Source: Siphonodentalium dalli (Eukaryota > Mollusca > Scaphopoda > Gadilida > Siphonodentaliidae). From it: a DNA stretch of 64,000 bases. Position 1 is the stretch's first letter, and the number at the start of each line of letters is the position of its first letter. The position numbers were made by a program, and so were the translations under genes. Positions 9,820 through 21,412 of this stretch are shown piece by piece. The notes beneath the pieces were generated by a model. That model was not told where the DNA came from. It saw nothing but the letters and a program-made list of their open reading frames with translations, and made no database searches. The stretch covers positions 19,791,326 through 19,855,325 of the forward strand of contig CP136069.1 of the NCBI GenBank assembly GCA_032622095.1, read 5' to 3'.

Positions 9820-11163
9820 AATCTCCAGCGACAACTGTAGTATGAGTTGTACCGAATCAATATATTTTCAGTGGGTTTCTAAAAAGTCGTACCTGCCATT
9901 GTGGCGCGAAAGATTGAATTGAATTTTCGGGATCGGGTTCGATTACACGAGCGACCCACGAGCGTGTACTCTGTTAACTGGCGAATCTCCAGCGACAACT
10001 GTAGTATATATGAGATCCCTTCTAATGTGTTTGGAGTCCAATCGGAGTAAATTATTTGGTCAAGCTGGTGTGCAGGTAAGTCTAGTGTGACTATATATGA
10101 ATTCCGCAGTGGTTCAGACTATACTCCCATGCATTATTGACGCAGTGCAGGTATCATCTGATGAGCATGTCAGGATAACATAATGTACATCCGTTCGTTT
10201 TCGTAACACAGGGAACACAACAAACATTCAGAGTTGTTGACAAACTTAGGGTAATTCGGTTCAATAGTCGTACCATATTCACGAACTTATCATTGCGCTC
10301 TGTGCCTATGCACTGCAGTCTGTTCCATATGTCTGCATCTGTTTAAGCGGATTACGATGGGTCAATGACTCTAATTTCCTTCGCGGAATTAAAACAACCA
10401 CTGAAAGCCCAGTGTTGGAATACGTATGTTGCGAGGGAAGCAGAGTTTTTTTACGCGTATTACCTGTACGCAATCAACATGTTTCGGTGGGCTTCTAAAA
10501 GTTTGTACCTGCCATTTTGGCGCGAAACATTTTATTCCATTTTCGGAATCTACGGGTTCGATTACATACGTTTCTCAGATAACTTGTCATTATTTCAAGT
10601 ATAAATGCCATTGTTCGATGTTTATCAGGGCAATATATGTTCTAAAATGTCGTATCTGGGTTACCCGCGAACAATTTTGTTAATTCTAAAATGTTTATTT
10701 TTGAAAACTTTCCTGATAGGATAATTCTGGATTGTTTTGAAGAAGAATGGCCGGATGGCATATCACCCTTATCCCGAGTGACAGGGACAAACGAAGCCTC
10801 GTGAATCGTCAAAACTAAAATGCCGTATAGACATGATTTTAAATTATTAACTTCTATAGTGTCGTATAACACAATCAAATAATGGTTTCAAATCAACTAG
10901 AAGATAATTAAATGTGAAAGTTTACATGTAGCTATTATAACAACTGTGATACAAAGTGTTATTATGCAAAGATATGGGAAGGTACCAAGTCTATTTCCAG
11001 GGATAGTTAGTTTTTTGTGTCTCCTGAACAATTTGGTTTCCCTGAGGTACGACCCTTTAGAATTCCACCGACGATATGGGTAAGGCTCAACACGGTTCAT
11101 TTTGGAATACACGGTCTATATATGGGATTCTCAACGCGGTTCATATCCGAATATATGACATAC
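9580..11163 (-). other. Intron between duplicated TSP1 exons
   Basis: Contains the duplication junction and smaller internal duplications. A 50-bp block is repeated at 9794-9843 and 9958-10007. A block with GTACCTGCCATT...TGGCGCGAAA is repeated at about 9866-9946 and 10478-10572. No coding exon recognised between the two TSP1 exons. Confidence 0.6.
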
Positions 11164-11540
11164 CTGCACATTCAACTTCTCTACACAACATAAGCTCCTC
11201 GTCGACACCGGTGCACCTTTCGTTGGGACTCGTACATGTCCGTGTCATTATTGTGGTGCCATTACCACATGACACACTGCATGGTCCGGCCGTCCACGGA
11301 GACCATTTTCCATTATCTGTAACTAAAAAAATAATATAAATGTTAGTAATAATCGAAGGTAAACATCGATTCATTTATATAACGCATTCCACAGGAATTA
11401 ATTCACTTTACATTATTATTGTCACGGTTGTGGGTCATTGATTATACATCCTCGCTTAGGAAGAAGCAATCTAATGAACGCATCAGAATTAGCATACTGA
11501 CATATCGATCGACCCCGAGCGCGTATTCTGTTAACTGGCG
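10713..11540. repeat. Tandem duplication copy 2, with TSP1 exon
   Basis: Partner of 8992-9819. The order of blocks is the same, so this is a direct duplication rather than an inversion. Confidence 0.85.
11164..11316 (-). CDS. TSP1-domain exon (second seen; phase 1-1)
   Basis: Internal exon of 153 bp on the minus strand. Acceptor ...TTAGTTACAG before 11316, donor CAG|GTATGTCA after 11164, both phase 1. It encodes DNGKWSPWTAGPCSVSCG followed by NGTTIMTRTCTSPNERCTGV and ends CREVECA. Six cysteines, WSPW (a C-mannosylation type site) and CSVSCG define a TSP1 repeat. Such repeats act outside the cell in matrix, guidance or adhesion proteins and usually occur in series. This exon and 9427-9579 arose by one tandem duplication, so the protein gained a TSP1 repeat in recent evolution. 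The parent protein family cannot be named from these repeats alone. Confidence 0.85.
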
Positions 11541-12659
11541 GAACGTTGGCATCAGTTACACTTTAGCGTTAGCCTGATCCATCATCTGGAGCTATTATCT
11601 GACTTAAAACATGGCTGAGTCCATTTGTTTGATGCGTCACCTATTATCAGAATGGATTAACATAAAATTGGGTCAATACACCTGAGTTGTACCGTGTGTT
11701 GGGCCCAATCGAATCGCTCATTGGCGCGACATCTTAACCCATTGTCATCTTTATGGACAGGCAGTACCTCATTGCGTTTTCGAGCGTTGAATGAACACGA
11801 CGTATCGACAATGAGCTCCCTCTGCGGCGATAGATTTACGAATATCGTCGGGAGTTTTACCCTAACATTTCGGCATTTGTATTAAATAATTTATGCGGCA
11901 TATTTCGGATTTTGCGGGGAATTTTACATTGAATGGCAAATTAGGTATGCATAATCGGAGATTTGGTGATCTTGTAGTTTGAGATCGCTGGTAATACTGA
12001 AGATCGAAGGACTACATTTACATGTAAATTACTATATATCATAGTTCATGTTTTATCATGAGGGGCGCTACAATATGCCACCCGGGAACAGTTCAAAATG
12101 CAATGACTAATCGTGAAACAACATGCATGGAATTTGAAGTGCTACACACTCCCCTCACTCCAACCCGAGTGACGAGGCTCTATATATATAGTCTATCCCT
12201 AATTATCTCGTATTCTAGCAAACAATAAGAGCCATATTATACATGAAAGCCATTGTCTATAGATAGCCACGTGCATACATTATGGTATCATACATACGTC
12301 GAAATGTGTACAAAGCGTAAATCATAGTGATGTGTTCTTGTTTTTTTTTGTCATTCTTAACACATGGGCATGAAATAATGACGAAACTCAAACGCCCGAA
12401 AGCCACGCATAATTATGCCTATTGAGCGAATTGAGCAATTCCAATGTAATTGACGCGCTCGATGTAATTACCACATAACCAGAACCAGAACTCTTGTTAC
12501 TCAAAATGAAAACGGCGCTTTTTGTTGATGAATGTATACGCAGATATGATATATAGCTAACACAAGCCTGCATGACATACTGGTATAGACAACTCAAACT
12601 TGGACGAACTAGTATAGGCAAAACAAACCTGGACATAATATAGTATAGACAAAACAAAC
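11541..12659 (-). other. Intron, unassigned
   Basis: Sequence between TSP1 exons. It contains two short copies of CCTGGACA...AGTATAGACAAAACAAA at about 12595-12660, next to the donor of the upstream exon. No other exon or transposon recognised. Confidence 0.5.
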
Positions 12660-12827
12660 CTGGACAGCTATCCTTCAGACACGCCTCCATTTTTATAGAG
12701 ATCCCTGTGCATTCTGATCCTCCGTAACTCGGGTAAGGTTTTGAGCAGGTCCTCATACTGACTCTGGAGCCACTACCACATGTAACCGAACAGTCACTGT
12801 CCACCCATCCTGACCAATGTCCATTAA
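12660..12827 (-). CDS. TSP1-domain exon (first seen; phase 1-1)
   Basis: Internal exon of 168 bp (56 codons) on the minus strand. Acceptor ...TATTCTAG before 12827, donor CCAG|GTTTGTTT after 12660, both phase 1. The translation begins VNGHWSGWVDSDCSVTCGSG and ends with EACLKDSCP. It has WSGW, CSVTCG and six cysteines, a standard TSP1 repeat. It is clearly diverged from the duplicated pair at 11164 and 9427, so it is an older repeat of the same protein. It would splice in frame to 11316, giving three consecutive TSP1 modules. An open frame continues past the donor to 12388, but that part has no TSP1 features and is read-through into the intron. Confidence 0.82.
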
Positions 12828-12869
12828 CTAGAATACACTGGCAAAAATATTTTCTCAATTCAGGAAAAA

Positions 12870-13380
12870 AAAAATCTTGAAATGAGATATTATCTTGGGA
12901 GAATAGCTAGAAAAATAAGAAAAACATATTTTCTAGGTCAAGAAATGAAAGGGTGGGAAAATTTCTTGTCTGAGAAAATTTCTTTAAGAAAACACAGTAA
13001 TCTTAGTAAGAAAATCCTAGTAAAAAAATCTTAGTATAGATTTTTTTTCTTAATGTAGGAAAGATTGTTTTTCTCACATAAGTTTATTTTTCTTGAAATA
13101 AGATAAGTTTAAGATACTGCGATTATCTTGGGAGAATAGCTAGAAATTTAAGAAAGCTATACAATTAATCTAGAACAAGAAATTATATTTTCTATAGTTA
13201 GAAATATCGTCAAGATATTTTTTCTTAAGTGATGCCAATTTTTTCTAGAATGAGATTTTCTCAAGCAGGAAAATAAATCTAAGTAAGGAAACAAGTTTTC
13301 TTAACTAGGAATATTTTCCCCAATTAGGAAAGATATATTAGAAAACAATTCTTAATTAAGAAAAACATTTAATTTTAAAT
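12870..13380. repeat. AT-rich TCTTG/CAAGA dispersed repeat
   Basis: Alternating AAGAAA, TCTTG, CTAGAAA and TTTTCT blocks. An internal segment ATCTTGGGAGAATAGCTAGA occurs twice (about 12892 and 13127). The same style of sequence returns at 28290-28575. It looks like a degenerate inverted-repeat MITE. Confidence 0.55.
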
Positions 13381-13491
13381 TAATATATAATTTCAATTGT
13401 GTTTTAAAATATACAATTGACATTTATTCTGAATATAAAAACTTCTTTGTAAATATCATTGTTAAATGTATAATAGAGACAATAAAGGGGC

Positions 13492-13982
13492 TTAAAGGCA
13501 CGGGAGGCCTTAGTTGTCGAAAATATTCATATTTGTTTCAATCACCGTAAACAGAAAAACATTAAAACGCATACAGTTTTGTTCATATATACCATGACCA
13601 TCGCGTAAACAGCATGCTATCATAAAGACCTACCTAAGACCTACCTAAGCAGGAGCCTGATTGTGTTAAAGAAGGCAGCACAGTGTTACTGGCTAATCAC
13701 ACACAAATGATATAAATGATCTTTATTCGTTCAATATCAAAATTCAGCAACAATGAACGCTCTTTATGTTTACCATCATAATATAAACAAACACCAGGAA
13801 AGTACCTTTTTATGCTTTTGTTTACATAAGAATGGTCAAACATATGACAATAACATAGTGTTTATGCGATATTTCTTATTTGTATACGGACAAAGTCTGT
13901 CTGCATTTTAATATTCTTTCTGTTTGTGGCGGTGGAAATATTTTCACAGCATACCCACCGCCAAGGCCTCCCGTACCTTTAA
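13492..13982. mobile_element. MITE with TTAA target duplication
   Basis: TTAA at 13492-13495 and 13979-13982 flank ends AGGCACGGGAGGCCTT and (reverse complement of the right end) AGGTACGGGAGGCCTT, one mismatch in 16. TTAA duplication is typical of piggyBac-like and Kolobok-like transposons. The 483-bp interior has no transposase. Confidence 0.75.
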
Positions 13983-14648
13983 ACTTTAAATATCAACAAT
14001 TTCTCGTTACAGTTATGGGTTTCTAAAATTGCAAGTGGCCAAACAAGATACTGTGTACATTCGCGAAATGAAACTATACAAAGTACCTGTATCTTGTTCT
14101 GCCTCTTAAAATTGTATAAACCTATATACGCAACAAAAAATATATTGATTGCTAATAATTACATCCCGACACATGATTTTCAATATATTTATAGAAAGAG
14201 TTACCTCAAATCTGTCGGTTGCAAAAAAAAATATATAACAATTTCTGTTATTTGAGTATCCAGTTCAAACGATAGGAAAAAAAATCATCACACACGACAA
14301 AACAAGCACTGTATGTGTCTTAATAAACATCGTAACCCTGTATTTTTAAATGCTCATATTCTAGGACGGGTGATGTGTAATAAACACATAAAGACACTTG
14401 TATTAATGGATTTGTTGATACGGCACTTGTGCCATTGAGGAAAGATAGAACTCTAGGGTGTGCTGTTCATTCCGTCATTGTGCGCTAGCACTCGTGTCAT
14501 ATCAACAAACCCATAAACAAAATTGTGTAATTCTGAGTATATACAGCATGGTTTCAATAGCTGTTTCATGAATCATGCAGATTGCAGGTTTACTGTTCAA
14601 GTACTAGCCCAAGTCTTTTCGGTATGCAACAGCTTGAGATATCGAATA
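13983..14648. other. Unassigned, with one imperfect inverted repeat
   Basis: Arms 14406-14431 and 14489-14514 (TTTGTTGATA versus TATCAACAAA) form an imperfect hairpin. Otherwise nothing recognised. Confidence 0.5.
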
Positions 14649-14861
14649 CAGTAATGCCCCGAGTATAATCGACTCCTTAAACACAGTAGAATTATGGGTA
14701 ACTTTTCAGGATTTAGTCGGAAATATGGCTTGTTGCCATTCATCGGAAAGCTCTCTGAGAGCTTTCCGATGAATGGCAACAAGCCATATTTCCGACTAAA
14801 TCCTGAAAAGTTACCCATAATTCTGCTGTGGTTAAGGAGTTGATTACTTAGAGCATTACTG
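14649..14861. repeat. Long palindrome (68-bp perfect arms)
   Basis: 14688-14755 is the exact reverse complement of 14757-14824 around a T at 14756. Imperfect pairing extends outward to CAGTAATGC at 14649 and GCATTACTG ending at 14861. It may be a fold-back element, but no target duplication is visible. Confidence 0.9.
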
Positions 14862-14939
14862 CAGTTGAAACTGTTTTGGATCGAATCCTGTCCGGCTACT
14901 CTTCTATAACCTCTCAAGATTTTGAAGTGTTGAATGGGT

Positions 14940-15175
14940 CACCATGAATCGCTCAATTAAACAATCGCAACGGTGTTGAGTGTTTTGCTTATCGCTCACT
15001 ATTTACTGCTGTATATAAACAAACGATTGACTCACACAAAGTGTGTTTTGTGGATAATAACGCATTCATATGAACATTATCCTATACTATTAGTATATTC
15101 TTGGGAAACTTTTTGTAAATGTTATTTATAAATTATAACCTATAACGAAGGCCATCCATTCCTTTAAGTTCCAAA
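14940..15175 (+). repeat. Dispersed repeat (GGTGTTGAGTGTTTTGCTTA family)
   Basis: Homologous in inverted orientation to 58738-58990, with shared blocks GGTGTTGAGTGTTTTGCTTA, AAACAAACG and ACACAAAGTGTGTTTTGT. Short pieces recur near 37140-37215 and 59137-59170. Confidence 0.7.
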
Positions 15176-16440
15176 GATATAAGGAGAATCACTGCATTTT
15201 AATTGCATACCGCATCCATCGTGGTGCTGTTTTGTGTTCAAGTGACAACCTTACCATGGTGTTGGAAATTACTGCAGTGTAATACCACAGCATTACCTGG
15301 GTAACACCGCGTTAGATATGGTCAATAATAATAAAAAAGCGTCACTTTGACATAATCTGACGAAATACTGGTAGTGCTACAATCAAGATAACTTCAACCC
15401 ACAATTCTGGGCGTAAAGTCCATTATAGAAGAGTATCGGGATGGGACTCGGTCCAAAACAGCATCAACCCAACCGATACCACAAGTTGTGGACAGGGAAA
15501 ACTTGGTCTAAACAGGTACTAGTACATGCATGTATTACAAGCATTAAAGGGTACACTAAATCCGGCCATTTATGAGACCATCTCCTTGTATACTCAACAG
15601 AATATATGCAACAAATGAATGAATTTGGCCCATGGATAAGTGCAACACCTGTGTGCTCTATGAACAATGCAAACATGGTATTTATAATGATAATGAATTA
15701 TTGGCTGGAGTCATAAATTCATTTTCATTATAATTTATACCATGTTGTTTGCATATATTCTGCTGAGAATAAAAGGAGATGCTCTTAATGCTCAGTGTGA
15801 AACACCGCAAATATGGAACTTAAAGAGCTTTTGTCTATCTTCTACTGGAAACAACTGTTAAATTTATTAAGACTTTATCAAGTCTTTTCACAGTATATAG
15901 TCTACATGTTTAATAGTATAGCACTAGTACTCACTAGTATTTCCAGACTTTTTGTGATAAAAATGCGGATAAAAGTGCAGAATTCTAAATTGATGCATTA
16001 AGTTGCAGAATTTTAAATTGATGCATTAAGTGCATGAGCGGCTTTAGAGTTCTTTGAAGTGCGGTCATGCAAAATAACATAAAAGTTTGTAAAACAAGGT
16101 ACATGTACATACTATGATTATAGCGGTATGAAGTGTCTGGAGCACCTTTGATGGATAAAAGCGAATGTATACAGGCCTTAAAATTTTGCAAGAATCAAAC
16201 TATAGCATTTCTACATCAAATCAGCTGCTTTTTGCCATACTCAACTAAGAATCATGATTCTGACTCTCATCACACTAAAATCCCTACAAAATAATCTACT
16301 GGTGTGCAGATATTTCATTGAGTGTTTCAAATCATTTTAAAGGGACCCAAGGCACTCATAGTGAGTAAATATGCCAAACATATAACATACAACAGTTCGT
16401 AAAAACATCACCACTCAGAAAAACATGAATTCCTGATTCC
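15176..16440. other. Unassigned, with a hairpin at 15595-15780
   Basis: Inverted arms around 15595-15700 and 15712-15775 share TGCAAACATGGTATTTATAA. A 28-bp direct duplication with AAATTGATGCATTAAGT lies at 15977-16032. No gene recognised. Confidence 0.5.
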
Positions 16441-16615
16441 TATATTAATTATTGAAAGTTTTCCAATAACGAAATTTCTCCTGTTGGAACCATTGCTATG
16501 TAAACAAAACTGTTACAGTGATTTGTCAACAAACATTGCTACTAGTAATCGCGTAGAAGGTTAAACATATTTTAGTCTATTAAAATATTATTTTCAGAAT
16601 ATTTTTCAATGCTTT
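16440..16615. repeat. Dispersed repeat (AACTGTTACAGTGATTTGTC)
   Basis: Shares AACTGTTACAGTGATTTGTC and TTTTCAGAATATTT with two tandem copies at about 27895-28170. Confidence 0.6.
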
Positions 16616-16628
16616 GGCCATGTAATGT

Positions 16629-16890
16629 TTAACCCTTTCATGATGGGAGCTGCGCTGGTACAGCATTAAAGATCATGTACCAGTGAATTCTTGTATATAT
16701 GCAAGTCTCATATAGGAAGCCTCATATGTATAAGAGAATGCACTGGATTACAAGGTCAAGGTAAATATTGTTAGGCCATGTATTCTCTTATATATGTGAG
16801 GCTCCATTTTGGAGACTCGCAAATATAAGAGAATGCATTGGCGCAGGGTTTTAGCAACATTTCAAGAATCTCCAGTCATGGAAGTGTTAA
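16629..16890. mobile_element. MITE, TTAA-flanked, ends AACCCTTTCATGA
   Basis: TTAA at both edges. The left end AACCCTTTCATGA pairs with the right end TCATGGAAGTGTT. Two internal hairpins carry TTCTTATATATG/CATATATAAGAGAAT-type arms. Related copies at 22034-22279 and 25614-25742. Confidence 0.7.
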
Positions 16891-17433
16891 GTTTTTATTA
16901 GACTTTGGCATCTTATTGGACTTATTCAACATTGGATGGTAATGTCACTGTAACAGTGATGTTTATCAGAATTGCTAGCATGCAATGACATTCTTTCATA
17001 TAAATTAATTAACTCACAGAATATCGAAAGACCAGATGTGAGTATAATATAAATTTATCACCCCATTTTATGCAGGGATACAAAAAATAAAGATAACATA
17101 TGTTATGCTTTAAAGTCAGCATGGACAATTAAAGGTAAACAATCTGAATTGATGGTCTCCATACCATCAGATTCCAAGAACGACATTTCTTAATCGATTA
17201 AATACCAAAACATAATGCTAACTAAGTACTGTCAACTCTAGTGTAACATTTCCAAAACATGTTATATATCAACATTTTGTTCATCGCAACTTGGTATCAA
17301 GATTAGGTCAGTCGACTCAGTCGGCTCGTTGAATTCGACTCAGTCGGCTCGTTGAATATTTGCTAGGCCGGGAAATATTCAAGGCGGTGAAAAATAACAG
17401 ATTTCAACAATTTATATTTTGTAACTCAGAACT
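16891..17433. other. Unassigned, with a 23-bp direct duplication
   Basis: CGACTCAGTCGGCTCGTTGA is repeated at 17313 and 17336. No gene recognised. Confidence 0.5.
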
Positions 17434-17530
17434 TTAAAGGGTGTGTTCCTCGACTCGAATCAATTATTTTTACCCCCGAAGCCAAAGAAATAGTAATTGA
17501 GGAGCGTGAACTCGGATTATCTATCTTTAA
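17434..17530. mobile_element. Solo arm of TTAA fold-back element
   Basis: 97 bp bounded by TTAA (17434-17437, 17527-17530). It contains CTCGACTCGAATCAA and GAAGCCAAAGAAATAGTAAT, which match one arm of the fold-back elements at 38660-39128 and 50964-51358. It is an internally deleted derivative. Confidence 0.65.
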
Positions 17531-18998
17531 ATGTGCATGTATGGTACATGTATAAGCCACTTTAAGCTCCTTGTACAGATTACTTGGTGATACAGCAGGT
17601 TGACAAAGATAAAGGAACATTAGAATATTTTGATTCTGTTATGGATTTTAAGGCCTGTATGTGTACATGAATCTGATTATATTGACATACTGCAATAATA
17701 TGTCACTTAAAAGTTCATATCCTTCAGATAAGCTCAGAAACAAGGCTTGAGACTGTTCCATGGGTACTGTTGTGCTTTGTGTGGAGATTTGAAACTGGTA
17801 CACCTCCAAATTCTGGTCAATGTAGTATGAAATATAAAAAAGTTTATGCATACGCTGGATGCCATAGTGCACATTTTCTGAGACTCGATGAAGCATACAA
17901 GTACATGTCTGCTGTAGAATTGAATTCACTAACTTCACTTGCCAAGATTTTCACCACATAAGTCTGATAAAATGTAGAGGTCACTGATCGGTCTCCATCA
18001 AGGAAGGAATGCATACATATATGTGTCATTTTTGCCTTTGATGAACACATTGATCGTCATTTGGTTATAAATTAAAGCTTCCCCTTCGCTGCAGTGTGCA
18101 CTAGTTACCAGGTAAGCATGGTACTGGATTCAGTGCATACCGTCCGTAGGTATACATATGGTACATGTGTATAGCCAGGAGACCCAGGACTTACTGTCAC
18201 ACAGCAACAACACACATGTCATCACCATTGTCATGCATGGACGAATACCGATAACATCTACAGTACATGTATACAGTACATGTATCCAGTACATGTACAC
18301 CGAATAACATTTGAAATCCTTCCTCATCCAGTCTTGGACAGAATTAATAATATTGGTATTAAGGGTCACCATGCAGTGTCTGCAAGAAGCACTCGGACAG
18401 GAAACATGATTCTATGATTGGTTATCAGATAATCATATCAGGCCTTGAATGAAATTTTGATGTCTCAATCCAGTCAAGCAGCTCCTCCTGTCTGAAAAAA
18501 AAGATTTTAATGCTTGTAATGACATCAGAAAAGAGGAATGACTGATCATATACATATTATTAAGATAGATCATCCAAATTGATCACCCGGGGGCCGAGTT
18601 ATATCAGTAAATTATATCCATTCAAATGCTGCATGATGGTCAGAAACAGCTACAAATACATGTACCGGTATCATATACCGGTGTAACAGATATCTCCCCC
18701 TGGATATATCCCCCACTCTGGATACCCCCCCCCCCCCCCCATGAATGACTAAAATAAAATTTCACTCATTTGATATATGTTACTTGAACAAACAAAAATA
18801 AAAAATAAAAAAACAAACTTAAATCTCATAAAACATTTCTTTCTGGCCATTTCAGGGTCAAACGATATTAAATGAGTGAATTTTCTTTTAGTCATACATG
18901 GGGGGAAATGCCCAGGGTGTGCGAGTGAGATATCTGAGGACATTCGCAAATACACTCCCCCATGGAGGAAGATATCCAGACAGGAGGAGGTGACGTGT
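17531..18998. other. Unassigned, with TACATGTA repeats and a C run
   Basis: Three near-copies of CAGTACATGTAT lie at about 18260-18302. A run of about 14 C at 18726-18740 follows a TA/CCCC-rich segment. No gene recognised. Confidence 0.5.
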
Positions 18999-19006
18999 TA
19001 CACCGG

Positions 19007-19939
19007 CAGAGGCGGACTGGGCCAAGAAACCGGCCCGGGAAATTAATATAATACCGGCCCATCTGTTTGGGGGGGGGGGCGTCCACAGTCCATTTTTGCA
19101 TAATTCCATTTGCACCCCCCCCCCCCCTTGAATCAGATGCAGACCAAATACATGTTTTTGCATAATTCCATTTGCACCTCTGGTCTAATATCATATATAT
19201 TCATAAACCATGGTTCTATATATTCCCGGTATGAGACCATTCAGATATTTTTACCTGAAAAATTGCATAAAATCTAACATCTAGCGGTCTTACTCCAGAC
19301 AAATGCACACGGCTTCGGACAAGAGACCAGGACACACCGGGCTGTTCATGGTTGTTCGGCCCGGGGTGAGAACATTTTGAAAACTATACAAGAAAATCTT
19401 GAATCCGATAAACTAGACTGGCATCAACTGAAGCATTCCTATTTTCTTGTAAATTTCAATTGGGGGAGGGGTGCATAAGATTTTTTTTGGGATTTACAGC
19501 TGGGAGTTACCGTTAAAATCTCGAGATTAATGGGGTCTTTACGTGGTGTTATATGATGCCGACAAGTTCATTTAATGTCAAAATTACGATTAGCCAATTC
19601 GGCTGGTTAAACAACACATGTGGCGGCCCACGTCCGGAATTTTCCCGGTCTCCCGATCGGCCATGCAGTCCGCCTCTGCCCTCATGAATTTATGTGAGAA
19701 GAGTACCATCTTATTGGATACACGGCTGGTTAAACAACACATGTGGCGGCCCACGTCGGTTTCATTTGCGGCCCAAATTGTGGTTGGGCGGCCCAACCAC
19801 ATATACCCCCCCCCCCCCCCAAACCGTAAAAAAACACCTCGGATTCTCGCTTGATAGAAAATCACGTGGAATCAGAATTATTCCGGCCTCCGGCCCATCG
19901 AGAAATTTCCCGGTCTCCCGATCGGCCAGTCCGCCTCTG
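19007..19939. mobile_element. hAT-type non-autonomous element, 8-bp TSD
   Basis: TIRs CAGAGGCGGACTGGGCC and GGCCAGTCCGCCTCTG are flanked by the 8-bp direct repeat TACACCGG (18999-19006, 19940-19947). An 8-bp target duplication with CAG-starting TIRs is the hAT signature. The interior includes G and C runs and a repeated GGTTAAACAACACATGTGGC segment (19604 and 19727) but no transposase. Confidence 0.85.
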
Positions 19940-20068
19940 TACACCGGTACCTGCACCAAATACTCCCAAAAACATTCCAGATACATGTATATAGGTACCG
20001 GTATGATATCATATTGGTCTTGTAAATATCATATATTTGTAAATGTTTTAAGGCAATTTAAACAGCTT

Positions 20069-20200
20069 GGGGGGGGGGGGGGTGAAAAAAAATTTCCGGC
20101 ACGTATGCCGGGGTGGGTGGGTGGTCAAAGCCACCAACAAGCAATTTTTTCCGCAACTAAAACAAAAATTTCCTGCTTGTTTTTTTTAGTGTTTTGGCAA
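20069..20200. repeat. Poly-G element fragment
   Basis: G run, then GAAAAAAAATTTCCGG, the hairpin CCGGCACGTATGCCGG and GGGGTGGGTGGGTGG. The same modules recur at 20895, 40905, 52556 and, in reverse, 53692. Quadruplex-forming potential on the plus strand. Confidence 0.7.
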
Positions 20201-20615
20201 TGAGTTGGGCTTCAAAACCACTTTGAATGAGAGAAATAATGTAATTCTAACTGGTAAACTGACTGCAGGCAGTTATCGTGTTGTATTTTGTTGCAAATCT
20301 TGAAATCCAAGATGGCCACTGGCAGCCATGTTTTTTTGGCCGAATGACCTCAAAATGACTCATTCCTATTTACATGTCCATGTTAACATCCATGATAAAT
20401 AGTATGCACAGAAATTCATATACAGCTGTTTACAGTGAATTTCCCCCCGCAAATCTCTGTTTTAGTGTTAAAAGGGGGGGTGGGTGTAAAAAATATGGTG
20501 GAAAAAAACTGCCGAAAACGGAAAAAAAAAATTGGCGGTGGGGGTGGGTGGGTACAAAAAATGATCGAAAGGGAAAAAATGCCATACATGCCTGAAATTT
20601 GGGGGGGGGGGGGCA
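20200..20615. repeat. Repeat shared with 42930-43362, poly-G bounded
   Basis: Near-identical to 42930-43362 from TGTTTTGGCAATGAGTTG to the G or C run at the end. Contains CCCCCCGCAAATCTCTGTTT, GGGGGGGTGGGTGT and GGTGGGGGTGGGTGGG blocks. The 3' half is the poly-G element; the 5' half is a ~250-bp dispersed segment with AGATGGCC...CAGCCATG. Confidence 0.75.
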
Positions 20616-20894
20616 ATGTGGCACCCCAAATGTCAATACAACATTTGAATTTATCATCTTTACTTGAATAGGTGAGTTCACAAATACTCTATTTCCATGC
20701 ATATACTAGTAAACACAATTATACATAATCATTGGGGAATTGAACAAATTATACTGAATATATACAAGCATAATTATGTATACTAGAAGATAGCAGCACA
20801 AACTAGTACTTCTGCATGTCAAATATCACACATACCAGTATATACATGTACCACTTATACTGCGGATTGACTTCTTTAAAAATATTGGCCATCA
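20616..20894. other. Unassigned
   Basis: AT-rich, no recognisable repeat or coding sequence. Confidence 0.5.
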
Positions 20895-21053
20895 TATCAG
20901 GGGGGGATTTCCGGGCACGTATGCCGGGGTGGATGGGTGGTTGAACTTGATGGGACCAACAAACATTTTTTTCCGCAACTAAAATGTTTTTTTCCTGCAA
21001 GTCGTTTGACTGTTTTTGCAATGAGTTTGGCTTAAAACTCATTAAGCGAGCTT
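20895..21053. repeat. Poly-G element fragment
   Basis: GGGGGGGATTTCCGGGCACG followed by TATGCCGGGG and the TTTTTTTCCGCAACTAAAA block, as at 20069 and 40905. Confidence 0.65.
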
Positions 21054-21412
21054 CTTGTATAGTTTTCAAAATTTTCTCACCCCGGGCCGAACAACCATGA
21101 ACAGCCCGGTGTGTCCTGGTCTCTTGTCCGTAGCCGTGTGCATTTGTCTGGAGTTAGACCGCTAGATGTTAGAATTTATGCAATTTTTCAGGTTAAAATA
21201 TCTGAATGGTCTCATATCGGGAATATATAGAACCATGGTTTGTGAATATATAGGATATATTAGGCCAGAGGTGCAAATGGAATTATGCAAAAACATGTAT
21301 TTGGTCTGATTCTGATTCAATTGTGGGGGGGGGGGGGTGCAGTTGGAATTTCCCAAGGTGGACTGTGGACACCCCCCGAACCGAACAGATGGGCCGGATT
21401 ATATTAATTTCC
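21054..21412 (-). mobile_element. Truncated hAT copy, inverted
   Basis: Reverse-complement match to the 19040-19400 part of the hAT element at 19007-19939 (TTTCTCACCCCGGGCCGAAC, then TGCAAAAACATGTATTTGGT and GATGGGCCGGATTATATTAA). The terminal TIR is missing, and a poly-G element begins where it breaks off. Confidence 0.7.

Noticed and set aside
9930-10570. tRNA or SINE B-box (GGTTCGATTAC)
   Set aside because: The box lacks the NCC end, no A box or cloverleaf was found, and the sequence is part of a local duplication.
12388-12659. Extension of the TSP1 frame past the donor (FCLYYIMSRFVLPILV...)
   Set aside because: Starts after a consensus phase-1 GT donor, loses the cysteine pattern and runs through repeats; read as intron.
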